From Cynocephalus volans (taxonomy: Eukaryota; Chordata; Mammalia; Dermoptera; Cynocephalidae), in assembly GCF_027409185.1 (NCBI RefSeq), contig NC_084463.1:53934907-53998906 (forward strand): a stretch of DNA of 64,000 nucleotides, read 5' to 3'. Of this stretch, positions 11,173 through 22,860 are shown in pieces (within the stretch, counting starts at the first letter, position 1; each line of letters starts with the position of its first letter). Under the pieces are notes generated by a model that worked only from the letters and a program-made list of their open reading frames with translations, did not search any database and was not told the origin of the DNA. The position numbers and the translations under genes were made by a program.

Positions 11173-12000
11173 AATATATTTTCTTATGTTAAATCATGCT
11201 TTCCTTTTCTTCTTTACTTGATTTTTCATTTATAATTCTTGAGGAAATATTTCATAAACATGTTTGCCCACTGCCTAGTCATAGTTTTCAAATGAGTGCA
11301 TATCACCTGCCATTTGTTCACCCTGTTCTATTTCTCTTTCTTATTTTTATACCATCAGTGGGTGTTTCCTGCTGCTCTCTTTCACATTATACTGCTTTAA
11401 AGATGGCAATGTTTTCCTGGCTCAGCTACCTGTAGGTGCAGGAATGAGCCAGTTTTCTATCACATACAGAAGAATAGAGTTGAGATTCAGAATTTTGCAC
11501 CTATGTTTATATAGTTTTCATTCCTCCCTGGGGAATGACTATGGGCATCTGAACATTCTTCTAATAAAAAATATTTTTTACTAGTTAAAAATAGCTTCCT
11601 CCAAATTCTCATTTAACAAGACTTTCTGCACTTCTCAAAACCATTACAGTACATGATATTCCAGTACACTACCCTGGGTACCCTTTACCAGATGGTCTAA
11701 AACAGTTGTTTCTGCAGCGCAGGCTCTGACCACCATCTTTGAGAAATGTTTCATTTCTTTTTTTTAACCTTACCTCAGGTGAACTTGTATTTTTCCCATA
11801 ATTTTTTTTCCCATAATTTTTTATACACACACTCCTGCTTGATAATTTAGTGTTTCTAAAGGTTTCTGTTTCATGCACTGAAGTTTTGGCTGTCTTGTAC
11901 TTTCAAAAAAAAAAATAAAGCCTCCTCTACATTTCTCATACTTTTTGTTGTTTTAGAATGATTTCCATAAAGAGAGAAGAAAAATGTTAACCTTTCTTTC
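11173..12000. other. Intronic DNA, unassigned
   Basis: AT-rich intron sequence of the zinc-finger gene. No repeat family or exon recognised. Confidence 0.5.
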
Positions 12001-12104
12001 TTTTTTTTTTTTTAAGTGGCTGGCCGGTAAGGGGATCCAAACCCTTAACCTTGGTGTTGTAATACTGTACTCTAACCCATCAAGATAATGAGCCAGCTCT
12101 GAAA
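12001..12104 (-). repeat. CYN-type SINE monomer
   Basis: Poly-T start, then tggctggccggtaaggggat, aacccttaaccttggtgttg and a decayed tRNA-like 5' end (gagccagctct). Inverted, intronic. Confidence 0.8.
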
Positions 12105-12321
12105 AAGGCTAACTTTAAACTCTTTTCCCAAACATCAGTATAAGCCCCTAAATACAAGACCCTTGGTTTCAAGAAGATTAAATAATGCACTTGTTTGGTG
12201 TATGTAAATTAGCTGTCCTCAGGTCTGGGACCTGGAAAATAAATGGTAGAAATAGTTGAACACTGTCAATATCTGCTGGTCTTTAGTCTTCCTGGCCTCT
12301 ACCAAGGATGAACTGACTGAC

Positions 12322-12411
12322 CTGGGAGGTTCTGGACTGGTTCTTCTAACATCCATGGCTCTGCTCCTTGCTCCAATTTGAAGATCAGCTCAGGTTTGGT
12401 AAAGCAGTGTC
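12322..12411 (-). CDS. KRAB-B exon of the zinc-finger gene
   Basis: A 90-bp exon encoding residues 48-78 (split codons at both ends). Acceptor CCCATTAACAG at the 12412 side and donor CAG|GTCAGT ending at 12322. The peptide contains HCFTKPELIFKLEQG followed by AEPWMLEE, the classical KRAB-B form that supports the KRAB-A corepressor interface. Joining it to KRAB-A gives a G codon and to the finger exon a D codon, both in frame. Confidence 0.92.
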
Positions 12412-12655
12412 CTGTTAATGGGAAATAACATACGACTTTGACAAACTGCTAAGTCGGGTCCTTGAAAGAATGATAAGAGCTAAACTTCAGAAGCTGTGCA
12501 ATGAAGGGGCTGATTTGATCTTTTGTTAGAAAGAGATGACACTCACATTCATCATGAATGAAATCTTACCTAAATAGTATTAAACCTTTTAAATGGTTCC
12601 TTTATGTACCACCAAAGAAGAAAGTCTTACTTCTGGGATGTATGGAGGTGTGTCA

Positions 12656-12826
<171 letters not shown>

Positions 12827-12857
12827 TCACTAAAAAGAAATCTGGGAGTTCACACTT

Positions 12858-12915
12858 ATATGTGTGTGTGTCTGCGTGTGCATGCACACATGTGTGCATG
12901 TGTGATATGTATTTT
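12858..12915. repeat. TG-rich microsatellite
   Basis: Imperfect (TG)n with tgtgcatg variants. The corresponding place in copy B (near 60865) has a shorter tgtgtatgtatgcatg form. Confidence 0.7.
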
Positions 12916-15059
12916 ACATAAGATGCAGCTTCTTTGTAATGCATATGGGGGGAGAAGGAAAAATCACAGCAAAAATATCCTGCCACTGCAATTATTTATT
13001 AAGTATTAAAAATGCTATTACCATGCTTACATTATAGATCTAATACTATCATTGTTGCTCATATAAAAGTATGAATAAAATTCCGCTCTTCCAAGGAGCT
13101 TATAATTGGGTATGAAGACCAGATAGTTAAAGGAGATGGAAAAAAATATAGTTCTATTTTGTGTTCAGTTTGCACTTCACTGAGATGCTAAAGATATTTA
13201 GCTCTTCCATGTGAACCATGTATTCTCATAAATATATGGAGACATCAAAAGTCCAGTCTTAAGAACACAAAGAACACACCCTACATTAATAGAATTATAC
13301 ACAGCACTCTGTCTAGGTGAGTGATCCTGTGCCATGATAAGAGATAAACACAATATTGAAGGAACTAATTAGGGAGTGATTCTGTATTTAACTTTTTGAC
13401 CTAATTCTAACAACAAAATATTTTATGCACTTATTGTTGTATTTTCTTTACTTATAAATTGAAAGCACATACAAAGGCATCCCCAAATTTCTTCCCTAAC
13501 ATACCAAGAGTAACACACAAGAATCGCTTGTGTGCATTCTAGGGTGAAGACTTCTACTTTTCAAACCACAGGGTGTGAATAATGAGATCCTATATGAACA
13601 GGTAAGTTACATGACCAGATTTCCATTTTAATACTCATCCATTAGAAGAAGAAAAGGTAAGGGCTTAAGAGAGAGTCAAAAGGAAAAAAAACTAGGGTGA
13701 CAGATCACCACATACATCAGGACATAAAGCAGTAAGCATACAGAAGATGGGAGTAATTCTATATAAGAATAAAATTAAACAAACCCAAACAGGAACAAAA
13801 TGTGGTACTAATTTCCTGTGCAGAGGTAAAATTAAGAGTTTTACTCCCAGGCTATCTACATGATCACAGCTATTTAGGTAGTCGCACTATAAAGTGAAAT
13901 TTTGAAAATGGGAAAAGAATATGAAAAGTGAAACATACTTGGACACATTATATTTGAAAAACCTGTGGGGATGTCCTAATGGCATTTAAAATGGAAGAAG
14001 AGAAATAGACTCTAAATACCCAGAAAACATTTTCTGAGTTTATTCCACAAATGAAGTATTAAGAAGTCTACCATATAATTTATCATATTCATAGTTCTAC
14101 GAAGCAAATAATTCCTTGATTACCCACATAGACATTATGGAGGCACTTTCAGAAATACATTTTATGTTTCTATTTTTGCATATAAAAGCTTGGAAAACAC
14201 TCCATCCTAACAATCAAAAAGTAGAAGACATTAAAAAAAAAAAAAACTTCTTGAATACATATGAGAGGAGAAAACACAAGGCAAACCACTGTCCCCAAGA
14301 TGAGAGAGGCAGAGAGGCAAATATATGAAGTCAAGGCTTACAGGAGCAGAGACTTACTAGCAGAAACCACCATGGGAGCCAGAGCTAGAGCAGGACAACC
14401 TGATTTGTGACTGAGGAGGCTCAGCATAGACAAATTTAAGAGTTAAAAACTCCAGGGGGACCAGGACATAAATGGGCCAGCAGAATATTGTAGAATTTAC
14501 CTCCCAGAGCTCGACCAGTTTCATATAGTAAATATTATTATTTTTAAGGATGCTTCCTCCTAGTAAATATTACTAGTCTATATACCTGGAGTTCCAGATG
14601 ACAAAGACATTAGATATGCTTACCCTCCCCAAACCACCTTAACACCTTCCCTACATGCACAGCAGTAAAAGAAGTGAATAGTTCCTAGACTTACAGTAAA
14701 TAGTAAAGAAAACGCCCTTCCTCCTTCCACTTGAGGGGAAAAGGCAAAGAATTTAGAAATATGTCAGAGCACTCAGTTCTTCTTAACTAGGCCTGCCCTC
14801 AGGAGAAACTACTTAATCAGAGGCTAGCCTGCTGTGTTACTGTCAGAGCCTAAATGGCCTGGGAGAAGGGAAATACCCAACTCCAACATACTCTATGCTA
14901 ACCTTCCACATAGACAAATGGAAATATCCAATTCTGGATGCTACAGCCATCCTGTCCCTCCTAAGGGGGATTTAAAAATTAAGAAACTCTTGTGAACTTC
15001 ACACTCAAAGACATACTCATTAAGAGAAGGAGACTTAATCATAGGACTACAGACACTTC

Positions 15060-15412
15060 TGCTACGGTCTAAATGTTTGTGTCCCTCCAGAATCAACATG
15101 TTAAAATGTAATCCCCAATACACAAGAATCAACAGGTGGACACTTTGGTAGGTGATTAAGTCATGAGGACAAAGCCCTGAAGGGAGGGATTAGTGCCCAT
15201 ATAAAAAAAGCCAAAGCAAACTTCTTTGATTCTTTCACCATGTGAGGACACAGGTCAGGTGCCACCTATGAGGAATGGGCCCTTACCAGACACCAAATTT
15301 CCTGGAGCCCTTATCTTGGACTTTCCAGCCTCCAGAAATGATAGGAATAAATTTCCATTGTTTGTATATTGCCCACTATAAGGAATTGTGTTACAGTATC
15401 CCAAAGAAGCTG
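15060..15412 (+). repeat. MaLR LTR (shared by both duplicon copies)
   Basis: Starts tgctacggtctaaatgtttg, has tcaccatgtgaggacaca and gactttccagcctccagaaa, and an ataaatttccattgtttgta polyadenylation region. The same LTR sits at 62805-63155 in copy B, so it predates the duplication. Confidence 0.8.
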
Positions 15413-15785
15413 CCACAGCTTCCCCTTCTGCACACCTTATTACTGCCCACCATATTACTGAATTCATATTATAGCAGGTCCTTTTCCCTGGTACATTATG
15501 TCTGGCTATAAAGAAAGAAAAAAGAAAGAAATTACAAGGCATTCTAAAACACAAAAAACATAATGTGAAGTGACAGAGAAAAGATCAGAAAAAACACATG
15601 GCTAGAATGTTGAAATGACTGGACAGAGAAATTCTTAAAATGCTGATTAGTAGGCTAAGACTTCAAATGAATAAATTAAAAAGAATTCAACAACAGATGG
15701 GCAATGTAAACAGAGAAAAAGAAGTCCTAAGAAAGAAACATAAATACCACAGTTCAAAAACATTGTAACAGAAATGAAAAATGTC
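15413..15785 (+). repeat. Old L1-like A-rich sequence
   Basis: A-rich sense L1-like sequence (gaattcaacaacagatgggc region), with the counterpart at 63245-63510 in copy B. Too decayed for domain assignment. Confidence 0.5.
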
Positions 15786-15951
15786 AGGGCCAGCCCTTGG
15801 CTCACTTGGGAGAGTGTGGTGCTGATAACACCAAGGCCACGGGTTCAGATCCTATATAGGGATGGCCAGTTGGCTCACTGGCTGAGCGTGGTGCTGACAA
15901 CACCAAGCCAAGGGTTAAGATCCCCTTACCAGTCATCTTTAAAAAAAAAAA
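15786..15951 (+). repeat. CYN-type SINE dimer
   Basis: Two tRNA-like units: gggccagcccttggctcact to agatcctatatagggatggc, then the second unit to gatccccttaccagtcatct, then an A-tail. Internal promoter A and B boxes are recognisable. Absent from the paralogous site in copy B. Confidence 0.9.
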
Positions 15952-15954
15952 GTA

Positions 15955-16428
15955 CATGCTCATTAACAAGAGAAAACAGAATCATATAAAATGCTCAATT
16001 AATACACAAAAAGCTGAAAAGGAGTGAAAGACAAAAGTAAGAGCAAAGAAACAAGGGAAATAAATAGAAAACTGTAATATGGTACATAGCAATCCAACTA
16101 TATCAGTAATCACACAGAACATCAATGATCAAAAGAACCAGTTAAAAAACAGGGATTGTAAAACCACATCAAAATACAAGACCCAATTGTATGTTGTCTA
16201 CAAGAAACCAACACTAAACATTAAGACACATATAGACTCACAGTCCTGCAGGACACCCCTGGTGATGGGAAATCCAGTTATCAAAATTGATTCCAGAAGA
16301 GAATCTAACAGACCAGTAGCAAGGGAAGAAATTGAGAAAGTATTAAAAAACTATTATCCCCCAAAACACCAGATCCAGATTATGTTACAGGTTAAAAGAA
16401 ATCATGAAGAAGAAAGATCTTAAGCAAC
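15955..16428 (+). repeat. L1 ORF2 fragment
   Basis: Sense L1 remnant: tgtatgttgtctacaagaaa and ttaagacacatatagactca followed by an ORF2-like agcaagggaagaaattgaga segment. An internal deletion joins two ORF2 parts near 16260. Confidence 0.7.
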
Positions 16429-16432
16429 GTGA

Positions 16433-17270
16433 TGAGTTTAGGAGCTCAATCCTAACATCTTCAGAACAAGATACAACACCTTGCAATGTTAGTGAAATGA
16501 AGCACTATTAGTATGGCTGCTGTGCAGCTTTGAACAATGTAGCAATTACGTTCCTGACCCAAAAGTTCTGCTTTTTCCAACAGATGTATGGAGTCAAAAC
16601 CCGAGACACAATACCTCAGGTTGAGAAGAGATGGATTTTGAAACTTGTATCACGGAATACTTCCCACATTAAAGCAGAAGACAATGATGCTGGTGCTTAT
16701 GTTTGGTCTGTATGAGGATTTATCTTGCCTTCTCCATGAGCACGAGTGCTCAATGGCAGTATGTGCAGGGACAACAGAGTCAATTTTCACTCCAATGGAA
16801 AGAGTTCAGACACTGCTTCAATACCACAATCATCATGAAGAATTTACAAATGCTTATTGGACTATAAAGGCACTGAAATGCCATGGAACAGGAGAGTATT
16901 ATAGAAGCTTCATGTCTAGTCTTTGTTATTGGTTCAGCAATGTCCTCTCTTTTGGCCTTTGACATTCAATTAGGGAGCATGTGCCTACTGCAATGACTCA
17001 TGGTGCCACTCGGCCATTAACTGTTATCTGTGGAGGTCTACTGGTTGCCATGTCAAGATTCCTTGTTTTTCCAATTATTGTTGTAAAAACTCATGTATAG
17101 TATCAGGTTGGTGGAAAATTTCAGTCTTTCCCAATGTTTTAAAGAAAATGGCTACAGTGCAACAGAAAACTGACAAATCTTTTCAGAGGTGCCCACCTGA
17201 ACTACCATCAGTTCGTCATCTCTTGGGGGCATAATCAGTATGACATGAGTTCTTGTTAAAGCTTATATAG
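16433..17270 (+). pseudogene. SLC25A51P-like: Processed pseudogene of SLC25A51 (MCART1)-like mitochondrial carrier
   Basis: Intronless remnant of the mitochondrial NAD+ carrier family gene SLC25A51 (or its close paralogues A52/A53). Seen pieces in order across three frames: [48 protein letters not shown]-like VICGGLL, FPIIVVKTH and RGAHLNYHQ. Stops (TAG before YGCC near 16510; TAG after KTHV near 17098; TGA near 17243) and several frameshifts abolish coding. The functional protein spans the inner membrane six times; no complete carrier motif survives here. Identification rests on recalled family sequence. Confidence 0.85.
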
Positions 17271-18683
17271 AAAGAAAATCAGCAGTCCAGGGCCACTTAT
17301 CAACTGAATAGATCTTCTAAGAAGAATGCAGTTGGATTTATTCCTAATTGGCCAAATACAAGTTGATATCATAATTCCAGGCCACAGTGAAATAAGTTGA
17401 TTTCATAACCCCAGGGCAGAGCTGTTTTCCTTAAGCAACAATGACAACAGAGTAAAAGTTTTCAACAGCAAATTTTAAAGTTTTCTTTTGTTTTGTTATC
17501 ATTACCCAAGAGCTTTAGGCTAACTGCCTGATAAATAGCTGTCCATCTAATGGCCTTTGACAAGAATCTAATAGCTAAAATATGGTACTTTTCCTCAAAA
17601 TGTCTCTAAACCTTAGGTATTGAAACATAAGTGAGCAACGTGAGCCAAAAAAAAAAAAAAAAAAAAAATGTCTCTTAGGGCCCCAGGACTTCTCAGGCTT
17701 ACTATACTTCACTTCTCTGCTCTCAGAAACAACTGCAAAAGGTGGGCTTCATTAAACTGAGGCCTATTCATGGTAAAACAGAGAACAGAGAAGAAAAGCA
17801 GCTTATCAGGTACAGGCTTTTCATGATAAATTACCTGCAGTATGTTTGAAATTAAGCACCTGTTGGTGTAATCACTATGCTATTTCTCTTTAGACACGGT
17901 ACAATCAAGCAGCTAATGAAAGTTTCCATTTTGCTTTCTAGGTTTAAAAATTTTCCATTTAATTCTGAATGTGACCTTAAGCCCTTCTAAAATGTCCTTA
18001 TGTTAATTTTACTCATGGCATCACCAAAATATGAAGAGTCAAATTTTGTTGTAGGTGTTTCATCCTGTTAAGAAGTTTCATATAAATTGTACATGGATCA
18101 AAGTGTTTATCTTGGTTTCTTTGAATTTTTGGTGCCAACTTAGCAAAGGACCTTGGGTTGGTTTTGCCTTGACTAGCAGTTTCTTATATTCAAGTGTCCT
18201 GTTCTCTTGAAATTCTCCTTTAAGAAATAAAACAAACTCTTCCATAATATGTTATTTTGAAAGTCTATTAATGCAATCCCAGATTTTTTTCTGATTTCTA
18301 AGGCTTATGGGAGGTGGGGCACATGGAGGAGAAAAGAAATAAGCTCAGGATAGCCTTTGCCTCGTGGTGTCAGCTGCCTTTTATTTTACTCTTGGAAACA
18401 GAAACTTCTTTAGAATTTTCACATTGTAGGAACTCAATTTCACCATGGTGTCACTAAAACAGTAAGAAGTTCTGAGAGCATAGGATCTAAATGAAGACAT
18501 ATTAAGGGTTATTTTGAATTCTAGAAGTTGGTAATAGCCAGATAGCATACTTACCCTTACTTAACAGACAAAAATATATATGTCAAACAGATTGAAAAAT
18601 ATTACAATATTTTTTTCCAGATGAATAAAGCAAAATGTCTCGTACACCAACTGAATAACTAATGAAATATAATAAATACTCCA
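17271..18683. other. Flank of the carrier pseudogene, unassigned
   Basis: Could be 3'UTR of the retrocopy. An A-run of about 22 at 17647-17668 and an AATAAA-like aagaaataaaaca near 18224 are alternative 3' ends. No coding signal. Confidence 0.4.
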
Positions 18684-18783
18684 GGGACTGGCTGGTTAGC
18701 TCAGCTGGTTAGAGCACAGAGCTATAACACCAAGGTCAAGGGTTTGAGTACCCATGCTGGCAAGCTGCCAAAATAAAAAAAAA
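18684..18783 (+). repeat. CYN-type SINE monomer
   Basis: gggactggctggttagctca to the gcaagctgccaaaataaa end with A-tail. Close to a tRNA-Ile gene body with a GAGCTATAACACC anticodon-region change. Confidence 0.9.
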
Positions 18784-18785
18784 TT

Positions 18786-19012
18786 GGGAGCTGGCCCATG
18801 GCTCACGGGAGATTGTGGTGCTGATAACACCCAGGCCACTGGTTCAGATCCCTATATAGGGACGGCCAGTTAGCTCACCTGGGAGAGTGTGGTGTTGATA
18901 ATGCCTAGGCCACTGGTCATAGCCGGTTAGCTCATTTGGGAGAACATGGTGCTGAAAACACCAAGTCAAGGGTTAAGATCTCCTTACTGGTCATTTTTTT
19001 TTTAAAAAGAAA
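18786..19012 (+). repeat. CYN-type SINE trimer
   Basis: Three consecutive tRNA-like heads: about 18786-18864 (ctggcccatggctcacggga), 18865-18921 (ggccagttagctcacctggg) and 18922-18995 (agccggttagctcatttggg), then ggtcatttttttttt and an A-rich tail. The only trimer in the window. Confidence 0.85.
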
Positions 19013-19638
19013 AGCAATGTTCCAGAAAAGTGGTTTATGAATCTTTTTAATAACCTCATCTGTAAATATTATGTACTTAAGATTGCTTTCCAGCATCTGA
19101 CATGACACAGTAGGTAGGTCTTTTATCTTCCTCAGTAATTGCATGTGAATATGTACACATACTGACCAAAATAAAAGCAGGGAGTAAGTTGGTAGTTTAC
19201 TTGAGGTTTCTAGGCAGAAAGTACAAAAAAACTGTTTACTTCTAAATGCGGTATGGCTGAGTGGATAAAGTGAACATCCCTCTCCAACTGTAGAGGATTA
19301 GGAAGAACACATATTAAGCATTAGCCAAGCGGTAATGTAGCTAAATAGCACTACAGTAGCTTTGTTTGAAAATAACATTGTGCTGGATATCACAATTTAA
19401 TTTAGAGATCAAGGTGCAGATGTAAGGATTTCAGAAAAAAATAATGTGACACCAAATCAATGTGAGTAGCGTTATTCAGCCTGTTGAATAGGGTCAAGAT
19501 TTGAAAGGAGCTGAGGTTCTGAAATGAATAAAAAAGGCACTGGGTTCCTGACCCCTTTGTTCATGTCTGTGACCCTGGGCACACGGGCATGTCCCAGTAC
19601 TCAACAAAGAGCTGTAAGCCTGCCTGGGGTTAAGTCTT
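19013..19638. other. Intronic DNA, unassigned
   Basis: No gene or known repeat recognised on either strand. Confidence 0.4.
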
Positions 19639-20041
19639 TGATGGAGTTTGGATGTGCTGTCCACTCTAAAACTCATGTGGAAATTTGATCTCCAATGTGG
19701 CAGTGTTGGAAACTGATTGAGTCATGGGGGTGGATCCCTCATGAATGGATTAATGCTCTCCCTGGGGGAGGGGGGATTAATGAGTGAGTTCTTGCTCTGT
19801 TAGTTCCTGCAAGAGCTTGTTGCTTAAAAAGACCATGGCACCTTCTCTCTCTCTTGCTTCCTCTCACCATGTGATCTACTTGTACCCACCAGCTGCTTGC
19901 CACTTTTCTGCCATGAGTAGAAACAGCCTGAGGCCCATGCCAGATGCAGCTGTCCCAGAATCATAAGCTAAATAAACCTCTCTTCTTTATAAATTACCCA
20001 GTTTCAGGTATTCTGTTATAGCAACACAAAATGGACTAAAA
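19639..20041 (+). repeat. MST-type MaLR solo LTR
   Basis: tgatggagtttggatgtgct at the start, ggatccctcatgaatggatt in the middle, aataaacctctcttctttat near the end and gcaacacaaaatggactaaa at the end. The same subfamily, with the same ggcccatgccagatgcagct variant, is found at 60553-60787. Confidence 0.85.
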
Positions 20042-20453
20042 GAGTCTTGGTCCTGAGAATGGACTTTATTGGGCCTTTGGTGCTATGGGGTTTGCTTTTG
20101 TCTTCATACTCCATGCAGGTGATGGAAATCTCAGTTCTTATACACTTTTGTAAAATACAAATGAAGTGAGAATTCTAAGGGGAATACTTTGATTTCCGCT
20201 GTCTCAAACATGCGGTGTTTAAAAAAACATTAATATTTTTAATGGCTTTAACTTGTGCTGTTCATTTCTTTGTCATGTTTTACAACTTTTGTAGACCAGA
20301 CTGCAAATACATGCCCAGTGATGGTTTTGTGTTGTCTTACAGACTTCTTAAATCTGACCAAAAAGTCAACAGAACTTGTAGCCAATAGCTTTGTTTTGAA
20401 ATTTAAGTCAAAATGTATTATCAACAACAGAGTCTAACTATTGTTTTTACTTT
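20042..20453. other. Left flank of the provirus, unassigned
   Basis: No recognisable gene or repeat. It was probably contiguous with 29384 onward before the provirus integrated; no clear target-site duplication is visible. Confidence 0.4.
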
Positions 20454-20840
20454 TGTGGGAACACAGGGGCCTGTTTAGAATAGGGAGTGCACACAGGGCA
20501 AAAGCCTTAAGTGCACAGAATCAGAACATTACATGCTTAAAACAGCATATGCTGAAAACAGTGAAGATGTTCTGATTCATTAGTAGGGAATACTAAGGTC
20601 ATTTCTTGTCCTGTTTACACACTCCTTTCTGTGCTTCTTTTGATACTATATTCAGCTTGTTACATGGCCAAGGTCTCAATACTACAATAAAAGAGGAGAC
20701 AAGCCTGAGCTCGGGGCTGCATTGACTTTCTCTGTTCTTGCAGGAGTTAACTTGGTGTAGTCCCTCTGGACCTCTCCTTGCTTTCAAGTATTTGGGCTCT
20801 GAGTAATCCTTGCATCTCCATCACTGAGAGGATAGGGACA
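20454..20840 (+). repeat. 5' LTR of class II (betaretrovirus-like) provirus
   Basis: 387 bp, from TGTGGGAACACAGGGGC to GAGAGGATAGGGACA. It contains an AATAAA (ctacaataaaagaggaga, near 20685). It pairs with 28997-29383, also 387 bp. My hand alignment gives about 50 differences (about 13%). Confidence 0.9.
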
Positions 20841-20842
20841 AG

Positions 20843-20862
20843 CAGTGTCCCATGTGAGGCAC
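20843..20862 (+). other. Possible degenerate primer-binding site
   Basis: The bases just after the LTR (cagtgtcccatgtgaggc) can be loosely aligned with the tRNA-Lys-type site of class II viruses. The match is weak. Confidence 0.25.
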
Positions 20863-20863
20863 T

Positions 20864-22260
20864 GTACTCCACAGAACAGAGACTGACCTTCCAAAGGGGT
20901 ATAGGAAGAAAGGACGCATCTGACATACATTCATTCATTCTGGTAAGGAAACATAGACAACTGTGGGGTAGCCAAGGATGTCTATGGGAAGGTCTAATTT
21001 AGGTCTTTTCACCCAGAGTTTTCTTTTCTCTTTTACTTTCCTTTCATTGGCACTTCACTATCAACAGAACAAATGCAACATAAATTACAGCTTTAAGGTC
21101 TCTTGAAAGCAGCTGGATGTAAAGTAACTGAACTCCAGCTTGTAAAACTATTACTAGTAATTAGACAACAATGTCCTTGGTATCCATGAGAAGGGAATCT
21201 TAGAGGACTGAGGATATATTGGTAGATAGTTAAAAAAAATGCTCTTGGTTCCATAAAGGCTTCTCATCTTATAACATGGAATTTATGTAAAATTGCCTTA
21301 TGGCCAATACAAAGTCCTAAAACCATAGCTAAACTAGAAAAACAGGATGCTCCATCTCCTTCTGCCCCAGATTTCCCCCACAACCACCTCCTTAGATTTG
21401 CCTCCCCTCTGGTTTTACTCCTATCATAGAACAATGTTTCCATGAGGGACATCACACAATGTTACATGCCTTTCCTGTCTTCCAAAGTGGAAATCAAGGT
21501 ACTTGGCTTCCCTTTGCTGTTTATAAGGAATTCCAGAAAAGTAAAATGGAAAATGGCCTCCAAAGTTATTTTACTAAAGGAATAGTAGAATCTATAGCCA
21601 ATAACTATGATATGATAGCATGTGTTGGGAAAATAGAATAGTTTGGTCAGGGCCCTTGCCTTGGGTCCAGTTGGGTGTGGTTCAGCATCCTTTGTAAGCA
21701 AATTTTGTGTGTGTGGAGTTAGTGCACATGTGCGCCAATTCATCTTGTATCTTTTTAGTTTTGTTGCTATTTTGTGTTCTTTAGAGAGGGGAGCAGGGAA
21801 GGGGGGAGAGAGAGAGAGAGAGAGGTAGTTTTCGTGAAGCAGGTGGGTGGGCATCGGCCTCAGGCATCCACCCAGCATGGCCATGCTTTCCAACCTATGG
21901 CTCCAAGGACCTTTGGCCAGTTACCTAGCTCATAGACCTGTGTGAAAGGGTCTGGTGAACCAGCCTGGCATGTGAAGGGTTCGCGACTCAGTCTGTGAAT
22001 GGGCTTGAGGGGTCTATGAGCTCCAGACCCAGCCCAAGTGCAAAAATCAGCCCAGTTGGCAGGATTACCAACAGGTAAGAGAGCCCAACAACTAGCATGG
22101 TTGCGTAGCTACACAATTGGCATCACGAACAGGATAACAGCACTACAATTGGTGATGTGGACAGGATTCCAGATATTAGCATCAGCCTTAGCAGTAGTGC
22201 CACAATTGGCATAGTCGGCAGGATTCCAGATATTAGCCTTAGCCCTGGCACCACAGCATG
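20864..22260. other. Proviral leader with unusual repeated attggc...caggat motif
   Basis: Non-coding. Between 22113 and 22240 an acaattggc...acaggat block occurs three times (starts 22113, 22145, 22202), and its last two copies continue with ttccagatattagc. A GA-repeat lies at 21808-21823. Part (21640-22110) could be another LTR-like insertion. Confidence 0.4.
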
Positions 22261-22299
22261 AGACTAGAAAGTCCTTGTTAAAATCATATTAACAACAGC

Positions 22300-22605
22300 T
22301 CAATACAGTGTTTGGCTTCAGGAATTTTATGATGCCACCACCACTATTTCAATGGAAAATTTAAATAACTACACTCCTGTAGGTATAGATATGCTGGTAG
22401 AAGGGGCTTATCTTAATCCTCAGGATCAAGTTAGACTTCAGCCTCAGGTGTTTGCTCAGATCTCCCAAGCAGCTGTTAAAGCATGCAATAAAATTCCAGA
22501 AACAAATACCCCTACCTGGTTCTTCTGCCACTGTTAGACAAAGGCCTACCAAACCTTACATAGATTTTGTTAATAGACTTCAAGATGCTATCTCTACACA
22601 AGTAG
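22300..22605 (+). pseudogene. gag remnant
   Basis: Two frames together cover a capsid-type segment; the short motif KPYIDFVNRLQDAI (near 22547-22590) is the betaretroviral major-homology-like region. A frameshift and stop near 22535 separate the two parts. Matrix and nucleocapsid parts are not recognisable. Confidence 0.65.
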
Positions 22606-22860
22606 GTAATATTCAACTGGGAACTTGTCATTGTGTACTAGACTTTGCAAATGCTTTTTTCTCTTGGCTGATAGCCAAGATCAGCTTGCCTTTGCTTAGG
22701 AAGAAAAACAATGAACTTTTCAAGTGTTGTTTCAAGGTTATCTGCATAGCTCAACTATCCGTCATGGTTTGGTGGCTGGGGACCTTGCCAAGTGGACTAG
22801 GCTCAGTATGATTACAATGCTTCATTATTCTGATGGTTTGTCAGCCACCTCTCCATAGGG
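22605..22860 (+). pseudogene. RT fragment of a second, different retrovirus type
   Basis: Directly after the gag remnant comes an RT segment of the type that has LDFANAFFS (near 22641) and, further on, the QGYLHS and HGLVAGDLAKW motifs (22733-22797). That form is typical of class I/III (gamma or spuma-like) elements, not of the class II RT found later at 24.8-25.3 kb. The catalytic YxDD position is decayed and two stops interrupt it. Confidence 0.6.

Noticed and set aside
14340-14530. Alternative start exons for the zinc-finger gene (ATG before GTAAGT or GTAAAT)
   Set aside because: One ends in the wrong phase and the other is not conserved in the duplicon; the exon at 42291-42347 fits phase and promoter context better.
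15786-15951. tRNA gene calls at this and the other SINE copies
   Set aside because: Each has an A-rich tail, several have target-site duplications, and units are fused or truncated; they are tRNA-Ile-derived SINEs.
19246-19320. gcggtatggctgagtggataaag, reminiscent of a tRNA-Leu/Ser 5' part
   Set aside because: No matching acceptor stem or T-arm follows; resemblance is confined to the D-arm.
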